Assembly: GCA_003868215.1 (NCBI GenBank)
Contig: QWDQ01000042.1
Coordinates: 62,001 to 126,000, forward strand
Direction: 5' to 3'
Source: Pseudophaeomoniella oleicola
Lineage: Eukaryota; Ascomycota; Eurotiomycetes; Phaeomoniellales; Phaeomoniellaceae
DNA: 64,000 nucleotides
Part shown: piece after piece, positions 55,394 through 64,000 of the stretch
How the letters are laid out: each line of letters starts with the position of its first letter
Numbering within the stretch: the first letter of the stretch is position 1
The notes under the pieces: generated by a model
The model's input: only the letters and a program-made list of their open reading frames with translations
Told to the model about the DNA's origin: nothing
Databases searched by the model: none
Position numbers and translations under genes: made by a program

Positions 55394-56368
55394 CTACGAA
55401 GAAGCAGTAGTAGCAGCACTTCTTCTCTCCCACGGCATCTCCCTCATCTCCTTTCCCTTGACCCTCTTCTGTCTCCTCTTCTCCGCCTTGTCCCGCTTCC
55501 TCTTCCCCATACCTTCGAGCCGGCGCTTCTCGACTTCCTTCCTCAGATCGCCCTTCTTCAGGTAGTACGGGGTGGCTTTTTTCCCTTCGCGGATCGCTTC
55601 TTTCTCTTTCAGCCGGTGTTCGCGGACGACTTCGCGTTCTTTGGATTTCCGTTCGGATTGCCGCTGTTTGGAGGTGAGGGTGTCGAGTTGGCGTTTGAGC
55701 GTGTGTTGGAGGTGAGGGTCTTTGGCGGATTTGATTTGGGCGCGGAGGGCGGCGATTTCGGTGTCGCGATAGGTGGTGAGAAAGGAGTAGGCTTTGTCGG
55801 TGTTGTTTTGGGCGGTGCTGTTATTGCTGGCGACGGTGGGATCAAACCGAGGATCCCTGGATTTGAGAGAAGGGGGAGGCGAGACGACGACGCGTTTGCG
55901 GGTGACGGGACGTTTGGACGAGAGGACCTGAGGAGCATGCTTGGAGGTACGGTGAGGTTTGTCTTCTTGACTTCGCCTCTTGGAGGGTTTCGTTTCCGAG
56001 GTGGTCTTCCGCAGTTTTGCCCGTAAGTCATCCAGGACTTCAGAGCGGGATTGGTCTTGAGAAGCTGCCCGCTTTCGTTTTCCTGTATTGAGGGACTCCT
56101 GTGCTTTCGCAAGGGCGCCGAATGAGATGTCTGCTAGATCTGGCTGAATGTCGTCTCCAGATATAGAACCTTCATATTTCTGACCATTGTCGACAGCTTC
56201 ATCATCATCCGAGGTATCGCTGTATTCGCTTGCATCGTCCCCAGGTTCTGAACTTCCGCCGCTGTGCGACGATCCATGACTAGCCGCCTTCCCAGCCTCA
56301 GAACTACTGAAACCCTCTTTTTCCTCATCGTCCCATGCACTCACCCGCATAGGCTGTTTGACGCCCAT
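55394..56368 (-). CDS. RRP36: rRNA biogenesis protein Rrp36
   Basis: Component of the SSU processome required for early 18S rRNA cleavages. Single exon from the ATG at 56368, 324 aa; the frame is open a further 23 codons upstream, and an upstream exon cannot be excluded. The N-terminal third is acidic and Ser-rich (SAWDDEEKEG, SEYSDTSDDDEA). The conserved Rrp36 core includes LADISFGALAKAQES, KHAPQVLSSKRPVTRKRVVV, KSRDPRFDPTV, AYSFLTTYRDTEIAALRAQI and KKATPYYLKKGDLRKEVEKR, followed by a long basic helix. These blocks are in the family order. Confidence 0.92.
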   Translation of the reverse strand: MGVKQPMRVSAWDDEEKEGFSSSEAGKAASHGSSHSGGSSEPGDDASEYSDTSDDDEAVDNGQKYEGSISGDDIQPDLADISFGALAKAQESLNTGKRKRAASQDQSRSEVLDDLRAKLRKTTSETKPSKRRSQEDKPHRTSKHAPQVLSSKRPVTRKRVVVSPPPSLKSRDPRFDPTVASNNSTAQNNTDKAYSFLTTYRDTEIAALRAQIKSAKDPHLQHTLKRQLDTLTSKQRQSERKSKEREVVREHRLKEKEAIREGKKATPYYLKKGDLRKEVEKRRLEGMGKRKRDKAEKRRQKRVKGKEMREMPWERRSAATTASS

Positions 56369-56599
56369 CGTTTCCCACAAAAGTTGTAGCAGAGATGGCT
56401 TAGCACCATATGCTTGTCGAAGTCTGCGCGACAGCAAAGAAAATATTCTTGCACTGGTGATGTTTTTATGGCGGATCCAGCGACAAGGGTCTTTTGTTGT
56501 GGGGCATCGTCAATCGATAAGGAGAAGGAACCCGTCGCTCGATCTCTCACGCCAACGTTATTCTGAAAAGTATCACATCGTTGCTCTTACACCTTTTCG

Positions 56600-57500
56600 T
56601 AATAGCTAGCATTTTGTGGCGACTTAGTCTCCTGCTTGTTGAATCCTTCTTTACCCTATATAACTGGAAGCTCTACAAAGGCCACTCAATGGGATTTCTT
56701 CAAGGTCCCTGTCGTCGGCAAAGTCGTAATTCTGATGTGCAACATTCGAGAGCAAATGATGAAGATCACCAGTTCTGGTCCCAAGGACTTTTTGAGGTCG
56801 ATGAACTGACAAGGGCCAACCTCCATAACAATGTCTTCTCATGGCTATATCCATCACGTGCATTGCCAACCTTCCCGTACTTTCGAATACGGTGCTCATG
56901 TGATAACAGAAGGTTAGCTTTACGAAGCTGTTCCTGGTCTTCGTGCATTGAAGACTTCTTGTGTTGCAGATAGACTATCTCTTAGCAAAACATGGAGATA
57001 TTGCGCGCGACATTTTACCTCTTGCCCTGGGTCCACAGTGATGCCTTCTCTGTGTCTTTTTACCCTCGTTGTTCCTTGCTTTGCTGGATTTCACTGCCCT
57101 TTCCTTCTCGGGCCAGATGTTTATTTATCTTCCCTCTGTCGCCTATACATCAGCGGCGACAGGTATCGTTCGGACTGTCTCTGTTGCCCTGAGATTTCCT
57201 GCAATATGGCTCGGCTCCTTCGGCATCTCGAGGGTCCGGTGCGGTCCAGAAATTGGTCGTCAATTGGCAGTGATCTGTTTTCTAGAGATCGTTTGTTTCT
57301 TCAGGTTTACTGATGACGAAGCAGTTGCAGCAAGTGCTCTCATAGCTATAACAGTCCCTCGGTCGACTTGGCCTGTTGGGAGTTTGAGATGTCAGCACAA
57401 TCGGTCATACAAGAAGTACGCGCGGAGGAAACCAAACCAAACTTTCTCCCAACCAGAACAGTTCCGTTGGCCGGTCTTTCTAGCTGCATAGCCTTGCTGA
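56600..57500 (+). pseudogene. Possible decayed membrane-protein gene
   Basis: The plus strand has gene-like pieces in more than one frame. A first piece (about 56600-56815) includes ATQWDFFKVPVVGK and ends at a TGA. A second (about 56975-57360) reads YLLAKHGDIARDILPLAL, meets a TGA, and continues in the same frame into hydrophobic segments (LFLALLDFTALSFSGQMFIY, RFPAIWLGSFGIS, LAVICFLEIVCFF) that look like membrane helices. No start, no full set of splice sites and no family are evident. It could be an old host gene broken by stops, or chance openness in CT-rich DNA. I do not recognise it. Confidence 0.25.
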
Positions 57501-59738
57501 CAGCTGCGATCTTATATACGAAGTCTATTTGTTGGCGTCCGGGATATCTTCCACCATCCACAAACTACATACGGGCTAGGCCGAGGAAGGGCATCATGCC
57601 ACGGTTGAGGTGCCAGGCCATACCACAGACTTTGAGCGAGGCTGAGGCCGAAGATAGCCATGGTTCCACGAAGTAAAGTTTGTCATAAGGCTGACCGCTG
57701 ATGAACGCCTGGGCAGAGGAACATCCATGCAACCACGTCGCTTACCTATTTAGGGGCTTCCCGCGACTAAATCTAAGTCGGGACCTATTTTGTGTCCTTC
57801 TGGATATCGATGTAGTGGGTCGAGGCCCCATCCTGCAAAGCCCGTTAGACTTGTCTCCTGAATAGGAACTTCTCGGCTACTATTAGAACATCTGCCCTGT
57901 GATATCCGAGACATATTGCTCTACGGGGCCGCAGCCTACTTGACCGCCATACGTCAATCTCAAAGGAGCCTCACCCATGTGGTTGCGATCGGTCGTAAAC
58001 GTTTAACTTAAAGCGAAGTTGCAGGTGTATGTCAGATCTGTTCCTGGCTGCGTCGCTTGTAACAAAGCTAGAAACAGCGTCTCACTACAATGTGGCTTTT
58101 AGCAAATTCGATTCAGCGTTGAGGAATGCATGGTTCACCTAAGCAGGCCTTTCTCCATTCTGGGGGTTGGCTCCTGGGTGCCATATTTTTAGAAACACGA
58201 CAAATCATTGCGAGTCGACGAATAGTGACGGAGAATTACAGCGAGAACACCATACACGGTAGTATACCACGAACGGTCTAGACAATGTTGATTTCATGTC
58301 GCTCAGCGAGGAGTCATACCGTAGGATGTCGGGAGATATTGGAAATCAAAGTGACTCAACAGTTTGGATCGTCGATACTGTGTATGTCACGAGGGCCAGG
58401 CATCCACGATCGGATCGGATGGCTTCGCCAGATTTTACCTTCGCGGTTATCGAGGATCATGTTTGACTCAGACTCACGACATAGATCAAACGGCCACTTT
58501 GGATAGAACCTCGTTTCGTATGACTTCAGGCACCAATAAACGCATGCGACGACTATATGAAAGTATGTGACTGGAATGGAAGGACCATGGCAGCAAGGCA
58601 CAGCCTCCGACGCTATATTGGGTGGCCCCAAGCCTCGGCTGAAAAGCGTCCTTGATGAGTGACTGACTGCCTAAGGAGGCAGGTGAGGTAGTATCTGATC
58701 TTACTAAACCCACCTTTCCACCCCCATTCTGTCTCACGGGTGAGATTACTCAGGTTCCGTGCGGACGAACTGTTGACGCTGTCAAACATGGTAATTCTTG
58801 GAACTCTACGATTTGCACAGGTACGGAGTCGGAAATAAACACGAGAGGAAACGATGAATCGATACTGTACACTTTATTAAAAGCTCCCTTGAGGGGGTAT
58901 TGCCCGATGCCACCGCACATGAGGTGCACATCTAGTATACTAAATCCGTCAACGCTTCCACCCAGGAATCTCTGTGAATCATCGCAACTAGGCATCCATA
59001 TCGCGATGGAACTTTAGGGGTTGTGTGCCGAGATAGGGGACCGGAATGTAACAAGGCGATTAGCTGCCAAGTTCAGCCCTGATCATTTGACTTCGACAGG
59101 GTATCCTTTTGTGCGGATTTGTCAAACGTGTTTCGACGAGTCTAATGATGATGATGGTCGCTTCAATCGTGCAGAAGTCCACGTCCCTCTACAGTGGACA
59201 AGAAACAGCGTCTAATTGCTGACTTCGCTCTCGCCGGCCACTCAACGTCAGCACAGCTGCACCGAGAGAATGGAACGTTATCCTGGTAGCGACGGTTGTG
59301 GCTTGGTCCGATGTACTATATTCTTTGGTAGAAGGCAGTGAGTGGGTCAGCACTTGCTGCATTCGCCTAACGGTGTGCAGAAGGAGAACAGAAGCCTAGA
59401 GTCGTATGTCAAGTCTTCCAATTTCCATCTTTGGTCACAACCTAATCACAAGGCATCCTGCTCTTCCTCTTACTTACTATGGGACGTGACAAAGCGTCGT
59501 CCACCCCCATATCGACATTGCGCAGCACCTTCGGTATCGCATCTTTCGGGATGACGATTTACCCCTGTCGCGATGACTACAACCTACTATACGCGCCCCC
59601 ATCAGGAAAGACTCCGGATGCTTCCTCGATGTCAACCTTGCCAGTGTAGGTTCCTTCCATGAATGCCATGATACGTGGCTTCGTTCCCGAGCCAGGTTGC
59701 CTGATATACCCCTGCTGGCTTGTTCACGGCGTCTCTCG

Positions 59739-59748
59739 CGTATATATA
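59739..59748 (+). promoter_or_regulatory. TATA-like element
   Basis: GTATATATAC followed within 40-100 bp by a CT-rich stretch, about 290 bp before the ATG at 60034. It resembles the core promoter of a strongly expressed fungal gene. Inference from composition only. Confidence 0.35.
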
Positions 59749-60033
59749 CGTCGTGTCTCAAGGCCTTCGACCTCACTCGTTCTGTTTCTCCATCCAACAG
59801 CTTCCCACAAGGTCTTACTATACAAGTTCTCATATACCTGCTTCTGATCTGTCTTCACTTGGCTTCACAAACTGTTCTATCAATTGAAACATTTCTTCAT
59901 TCTGTCTGCTCCTTTCTGCAAACAGGACATATCACCAAGAGCAAACTTGACCGAGCACATCTCTCAAGTCACCCCGAAGTACGCGACACAGCGGAATTCA
60001 GTCAATTTACCTACCCCATTTCAAGCTATCTCA

Positions 60034-60338
60034 ATGGCTCGCGGTGGTTACAACGTTCCTCCACCACCACCAAAGCCTAAGCGCTTTCGGTCGGCTACTA
60101 CGAGCGGTCTATGCTGGAGTCCGTCCTCCCCAGCAGCATCGGATACATTTCCAGTAGCATCAGCTATCTGCAAACAACCGCATCTCCCACTCTGCTGAAA
60201 CAGGATCTGGTCCGTGCTCACATGGCGGAAACATGGCATGACGCCACCTCTTCCACCATATACGGACCACACCATCTCAGCCATCATATGTACGATCACG
60301 ACAGTCTTTACTACAGCATTTTAGCGAGCGGGAATTAG
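60034..60338 (+). CDS. Candidate small gene, frame uncertain
   Basis: An ATG in fair context (CTCAATGG) opens MARGGYNVPPPPPKPKRFRS, a 54-codon frame ending at 60198. An overlapping frame from 60111 to 60338 encodes 75 aa with more protein-like composition (SSISYLQTTASPTLLKQDLV, then many His/Tyr/Ser). Upstream lie a TATA-like element and a CT-rich leader. Either the two frames are joined by an unusual splice, or there is a base error or true frameshift, or the ORFs are chance. No family is recognised. Confidence 0.3.
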
Positions 60339-61003
60339 GGTGTGCAGCATTTAGCGACAAAAGGATCACAGCACATCATCGCAACGGCGTCCATGATAGA
60401 ATTTAGAATCAGCTTTGGATCACGATAAAGAGAGATAGAACTTGAAGCCTTGCGCAAGCAAGCACATCTTGGGAAATTTCCTGTATCTGGGACTACTTCC
60501 TCTGCCGTTCAGATCATTTTTAGAACATGGGGACAGGCCCTTCAAACTGGCTGGACCATTTCCTCTGAAGTTAGCCCTTCGGAGAGGCGGGAGATAGACA
60601 CAGGAGACAGAAATAGCACGGCAGGCTTCGTAGCTTCCCTGGTGGATATTTAGTATTTCAGATAGTGAGTGTGACCTGAGAATCGATATCGTTATCAATC
60701 AATTCTCTCTCCTCTTGATTTATCACTTTGACGGGGGCCATGGTCGTCTTTCCGAGACAGCCGAAGGTCGCTAGATGTGTGGTCAAGCAATATGAGTGGA
60801 CGCCCTATGGACCCCACGCTACGAGTTTTGGCACCAGGTAAGACCAGTGACCAGTCAGTCAGTCCTGCTTCTCTTCTTTTGCAATGACTGTACAGTAAGA
60901 TGGCCATCGACTTTCCTTTGCTTTTGGGGCAAAAGGGGGGGAATTACTATTCTTGGAATCATCCTTGGTAACCCGTGAGTGATGGTTCACGTCGCGCTTA
61001 TGG

Positions 61004-61040
61004 TATATTTGTATATTTGTATCTTTGTATCTTTGTATAT
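61004..61040. repeat. 8-bp tandem repeat TATMTTTG x4.6
   Basis: Two units of TATATTTG, two of TATCTTTG and a partial fifth unit, about 400 bp upstream of the MSS1 start codon. The paired variants suggest duplication of units. Confidence 0.85.
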
Positions 61041-61150
61041 CCGCCGACTGACTTGCTGTTGCTCGATAGGTCCTCAGCAGAGAAGCGTGTTGATCATTCA
61101 ACCACCTCAAGGGGTAGACTTGTCCTTTCAATTGATCAAGAGAATCCCTC

Positions 61151-61258
61151 TTACTACGTAGTATTCAGCAACATGACCTTAGTAAACGAACCGGCCAATT
61201 ACTACGTAGTTACAGTAATTATTGATCTTGCCTTGCACTGATTGTTACTACGTAGTAA
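61151..61258. repeat. Three spaced copies of palindrome ACTACGTAGT
   Basis: Exact copies of the 10-bp palindrome start at 61153, 61201 and 61247, that is 48 and 46 bp apart, each preceded by TT. The third extends to a perfect 14-bp palindrome TTACTACGTAGTAA. All lie 180-285 bp upstream of the MSS1 ATG. They could be binding sites for a dimeric regulator, or remnants of a small repeat. Confidence 0.7.
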
Positions 61259-61436
61259 GTTAAATAATAACGGGGTCCCCGATAAGCCCTTGGCGGACTC
61301 TTCTTCTTCTCTGGGGCATGTTCTATTCTTAGAATCCTTATCCCTAAAGAGAGAAAATAAAAAAAGGTTCTCGTACCTGATTCGAGAGCAGCCCATTTGT
61401 TTTTAGACTAACTTATACGTCGTCGCCCATCCTCGG

Positions 61437-63410
61437 ATGAATGCAGTATATACGAGGCTACGATTTGACGTGTCGGGCGTTGTACGTTCGATCGCGTTGC
61501 CTAGTGCTCGAGTGTTGAGGCTCCCCCATGTCGCACGGCACCATAGCAAAGGTGTATTCGGCAATCACGCATTGCCCGCATGCAAAGTATTGCGACATTG
61601 TCGCTCGTTGAGTGCCGTCGCAACCAAAGATGCGGTCAACGACACTATTTACGCCCTTTCTACGGCGTCGGGTAAGGCTGCTATAGCTGTCATACGCATT
61701 TCAGGTCCCGCATGTCTCAATGTTAGTTGCGACATCTCGTTTCTATTTGTGGCTGCTGACTGTCGTGCATAGATCTATCAAGAGCTTTGCCCTGGACGGC
61801 CCCTCCCGAAGCCTCGCATTGCTACGCTCAGACGCTTGTACAAGCCGAGGACTGAGTCAGACGAACCAGTCGTGCTCGATTCAGGGGCCCTAGTCCTGTA
61901 CTTTCCATCACCTCGTACAGCGACGGGCGAGGAAATACTCGAATTACACATTCATGGAGGAGCTGCAGTCGTCCGAGCAGTCCTCGAAGCCATCCCTAAA
62001 TGTGACACGGACTCACATACTTCAATTCGCTATGCAGCGCCAGGCGAATTCACACGAAGAGCGTTCTATAACGAGCGGTTGGACTTGACCCAAGTCGAAG
62101 CCCTCGGTGATGTCTTATCCGCCGAGACAGAACAGCAGAGACGACTCGCCGTCAATGGGTCGGATAATTCTCTCGGTGTAAGATACGAGGAATGGCGAAG
62201 AATGCTGTTGTATGCTCGTGGAGAGTTGGAAGCGCTGATCGACTTCTCTGAAGACCAACATTTTGATGAGTCCCCTGCAGAGTTCATGGGAAGCGTCACA
62301 GAGCAAGTCGTCCGTTTGAAGAGACAAGTCGAACTACATATCACCAACGCCTCCAAGGGGGAGCTATTGCGAAATGGTCTCAACCTAGCCCTTCTGGGTG
62401 CCCCCAATGCCGGGAAAAGTTCTCTATTGAACAGAATTGTCGGGCGGGAAGCAGCAATCGTAAGCTCGGAGGCAGGCACTACGCGAGACATCGTCGATGT
62501 GGGTGTAGATATCGCCGGTTGGCTATGCAGATTGGGAGATACAGCTGGACTCAGGAACTCGCAGTCCTCGTCAGTAGCCGCATCTCCAGGATCTAGCATT
62601 GGGGAAATCGAAAGAGAAGGGATCCGACGTGCAAAAGCGCGTGCATTGGAATCAGATGTTATCATTGCTGTCTTGTCCATCGAAAGGGACATCAATACCT
62701 CAAAGCCATACCTGCATCTTGACCCGGAAGTGTCGTCTGCACTCACGCAATGCCAGGAAGCAGGAAAGGGGATCATCGTCGCAATCAATAAGATTGATAA
62801 TCTTGACATAAGACCCCCCACTTCAGTCGAAGATCTCCTGTCGTCTCTGTCTACCCTCGCATCCTCGATTCCCGCAGCCACCTCACTCCTAAAATCAATA
62901 TCCCCGTCCCAGATCGTCCCAATATCCTGCCACGAAGCCACATCGCTCTCATCAACAACCTCTCCTTCCACCACCGTCACGGACCCAGGCAACATCCAAA
63001 CCCTCCTCCGAACTCTCACATCCACCTTCTCCGCCCTCACGAACCCTTCGACCGACGACTCCGATACACCATCACTACCATCATCATCATATTGGACAAC
63101 CTCTCTGTCCGTAACCCACCGCCAATCCCAATCCCTGCACCAATGCCTTTTCCACCTCACCAACTTCCTCTCCGAAGCCTCTCGCTCTTCCACCACAACA
63201 TTTCCCAACGACAACAACTACGAAGATACAGATGTAGATGTAGACACAGACATCGTCGCCGCGGCAGAACACCTCCGTTTCGCCGCTCACTGCCTCGCTA
63301 GCATCACTGGACGAACTTCTGGTGATAGTGGCAGTAGCAGTGGTGGTGAAGGTGGAGATGTCGAAGATGTACTCGGTGTGGTTTTTGAGAGGTTTTGTGT
63401 TGGGAAGTAA
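61437..63410 (+). CDS. MSS1: MSS1/MnmE, mitochondrial tRNA-modification GTPase
   Basis: GTPase partner of MTO1 in wobble-uridine modification of mitochondrial tRNAs. Two exons, 61437-61721 and 61773-63410, 640 aa; the 51-nt intron has GTTAGT and CATAG. The N-terminus is Arg-rich with no acids for the first 40 residues apart from one Asp, fitting a mitochondrial presequence. The MnmE folate-binding N-domain shows DTIYALSTASGKAAIAVIRI SGP (in two parts), LELHIHGG and APGEFTRRAFYNERLDLTQVEA. The GTPase insert has G1 GAPNAGKSS, G2 SSEAGTTRD, G3 DTAG and G4 NKID. The protein ends FERFCVGK, the C-x-G-K terminus essential in this family. A Ser/Thr-rich stretch lengthens the C-terminal helical domain. 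Confidence 0.96.
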
Positions 63411-63659
63411 GTGATTGAATGGATGGATGGATGTTTAAGGTGGAAGGGCGGGCGAGGAAGGGTGGGGAAATAAGAAGGTAGGAGGATGGATCTATCTATT
63501 TAGATGTTTTTTATTACCGCGGTGGTTAGAGTTGTATACTATGTACATCAATCAAATAATCACAGAAATATCTAATCAATCTAATCAACAACATGATCTA
63601 TCTAACTTATCTACTACATCTATCACCTCCCCCCCCTCCTTTAACCAACAACCCAAAAG

Positions 63660-64000
63660 CTAAAAAGACTCGGACTCAGAAGCCGGACTAGGTGGTACTG
63701 AATCCCCCCTCCCCCACTCCTGCCCTTCCTCCTCCCCAACAACAAACTCCATGGTCCCTCCCTCCTCAAACACATCCGTCCAATCCACCCAACTCCTCTC
63801 CCACGCCTCCCCGTTCACTCGTAGCGACTGCACGTAATCCCCTGTTCCCCCGGACTTTGTGATCCTTAGCGTCTTCGTACCGTCATCATTAAGGACGATG
63901 GTCAAATCGTCGAGCCACGGCGATCCGATGAGGAAGGTCGGTTGCGACGTGAGCGGGTAGAGTCCGATGAAGGACCAGAGCCACCAGGACTGCATGGCGC
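63660..64000 (-). CDS. GH92 alpha-mannosidase, C-terminal end (partial)
   Basis: The last 110 or so codons of a gene that continues beyond the right edge. The reading MQSWWLWSFIGLYPLTSQP matches the family block Q-M-S-A-W-x-x-x-x-A-L-G-x-Y-P-V, followed by FLIGSPWLDDLTIVL, GDYVQSLRVNGEAWERSWVD and an acidic tail. Glycoside hydrolase 92 enzymes are exo-acting calcium-dependent alpha-mannosidases, usually secreted in fungi. Nothing can be said here of the catalytic residues or signal peptide, which lie off the window. It converges with MSS1 across about 250 bp, where a GGAT repeat (about 63419-63434) lies. Confidence 0.85.
   Translation of the reverse strand, partial: AMQSWWLWSFIGLYPLTSQPTFLIGSPWLDDLTIVLNDDGTKTLRITKSGGTGDYVQSLRVNGEAWERSWVDWTDVFEEGGTMEFVVGEEEGQEWGRGDSVPPSPASESESF

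Larger units (their letters stand above)
56369..61436. other. Gene-poor region RRP36-MSS1
   Basis: 5.1 kb without a complete recognised gene. It holds a possible coding remnant (about 56600-57500, plus), a possible small gene near 60034, an 8-bp tandem repeat (61004-61040) and three copies of a palindrome (61151-61258). The rest, notably 57.7-59.6 kb, shows only short overlapping ORFs. Confidence 0.5.

Noticed and set aside
62066-63217. 383-codon minus-strand ORF
   Set aside because: Antisense shadow of MSS1, whose sense frame has all GTPase motifs.
1-64000. Transposons, LTR elements, virus-like copies, CRISPR arrays, rRNA genes
   Set aside because: No transposase, reverse transcriptase, integrase or capsid-like reading, no long terminal repeats, and no regular repeat-spacer array were seen by eye.

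Overview
The window is nuclear DNA of a filamentous ascomycete (Pezizomycotina). The evidence is protein-coding genes split by short GT-AG introns (about 45-190 nt) with CTAAC/CTGAC-type branch sites, Mid1, LOC1, POP8 and EHT1 homologues that read as fungal orthologues, and a WOPR regulator of the Ryp1/Sge1/Wor1 type. The class is not resolved from this sequence alone; Leotiomycetes is possible but unproven. I see no tRNA, rRNA, CRISPR array, intact transposon or virus-like element.

Layout, left to right. 0.1-16 kb: MID1 calcium-channel subunit, ES2 splicing factor, RNase P/MRP subunit POP8, SM protein VPS45, mitochondrial tRNA-modification enzyme MTO1, cardiolipin synthase CRD1, then the WOPR master regulator on the minus strand. 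16-23.5 kb: a 7.5 kb stretch upstream of the WOPR gene with no convincing gene. 23.5-31.7 kb: tyrosyl-DNA phosphodiesterase TDP1, elongation factor eEF1B-gamma divergent from mitochondrial ribosomal protein uS9m, and an FCP1/NIF-like HAD protein. 32-38.5 kb: a secreted FAD-linked oxidase, an MFS transporter and a SAGA DUB-module Sgf11-like protein. 39-49.5 kb: a Naa50-like acetyltransferase whose N-terminus carries a PIP-box, RNase P/MRP scaffold POP1, an EHT1-type alpha/beta hydrolase, LOC1, complex I LYR subunit NDUFA6 and RNA polymerase I/III subunit RPC19. 49.5-61.4 kb: two large gene-poor stretches around an unrecognised disordered protein and RRP36, with possible coding remnants. 61.4-64 kb: mitochondrial tRNA-modification GTPase MSS1 and the 3' end of a GH92 alpha-mannosidase that runs off the window.

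Themes. The genes are mostly housekeeping. MTO1 (MnmG family) and MSS1 (MnmE family), which act as one complex on mitochondrial tRNA wobble uridines, lie about 50 kb apart. POP8 and POP1 belong to the same RNase P/MRP particle. LOC1, RRP36, RPC19, eEF1B-gamma and uS9m add further ribosome and translation functions. The items most worth a second look are the PIP-box on the Naa50-like acetyltransferase, the SIM-UIM leader on TDP1, three evenly spaced copies of a TACGTA-centred palindrome upstream of MSS1, and the very long gene-free region upstream of the WOPR regulator. Exon boundaries were placed by eye from splice signals, reading frame and family conservation; no search or RNA data were available.
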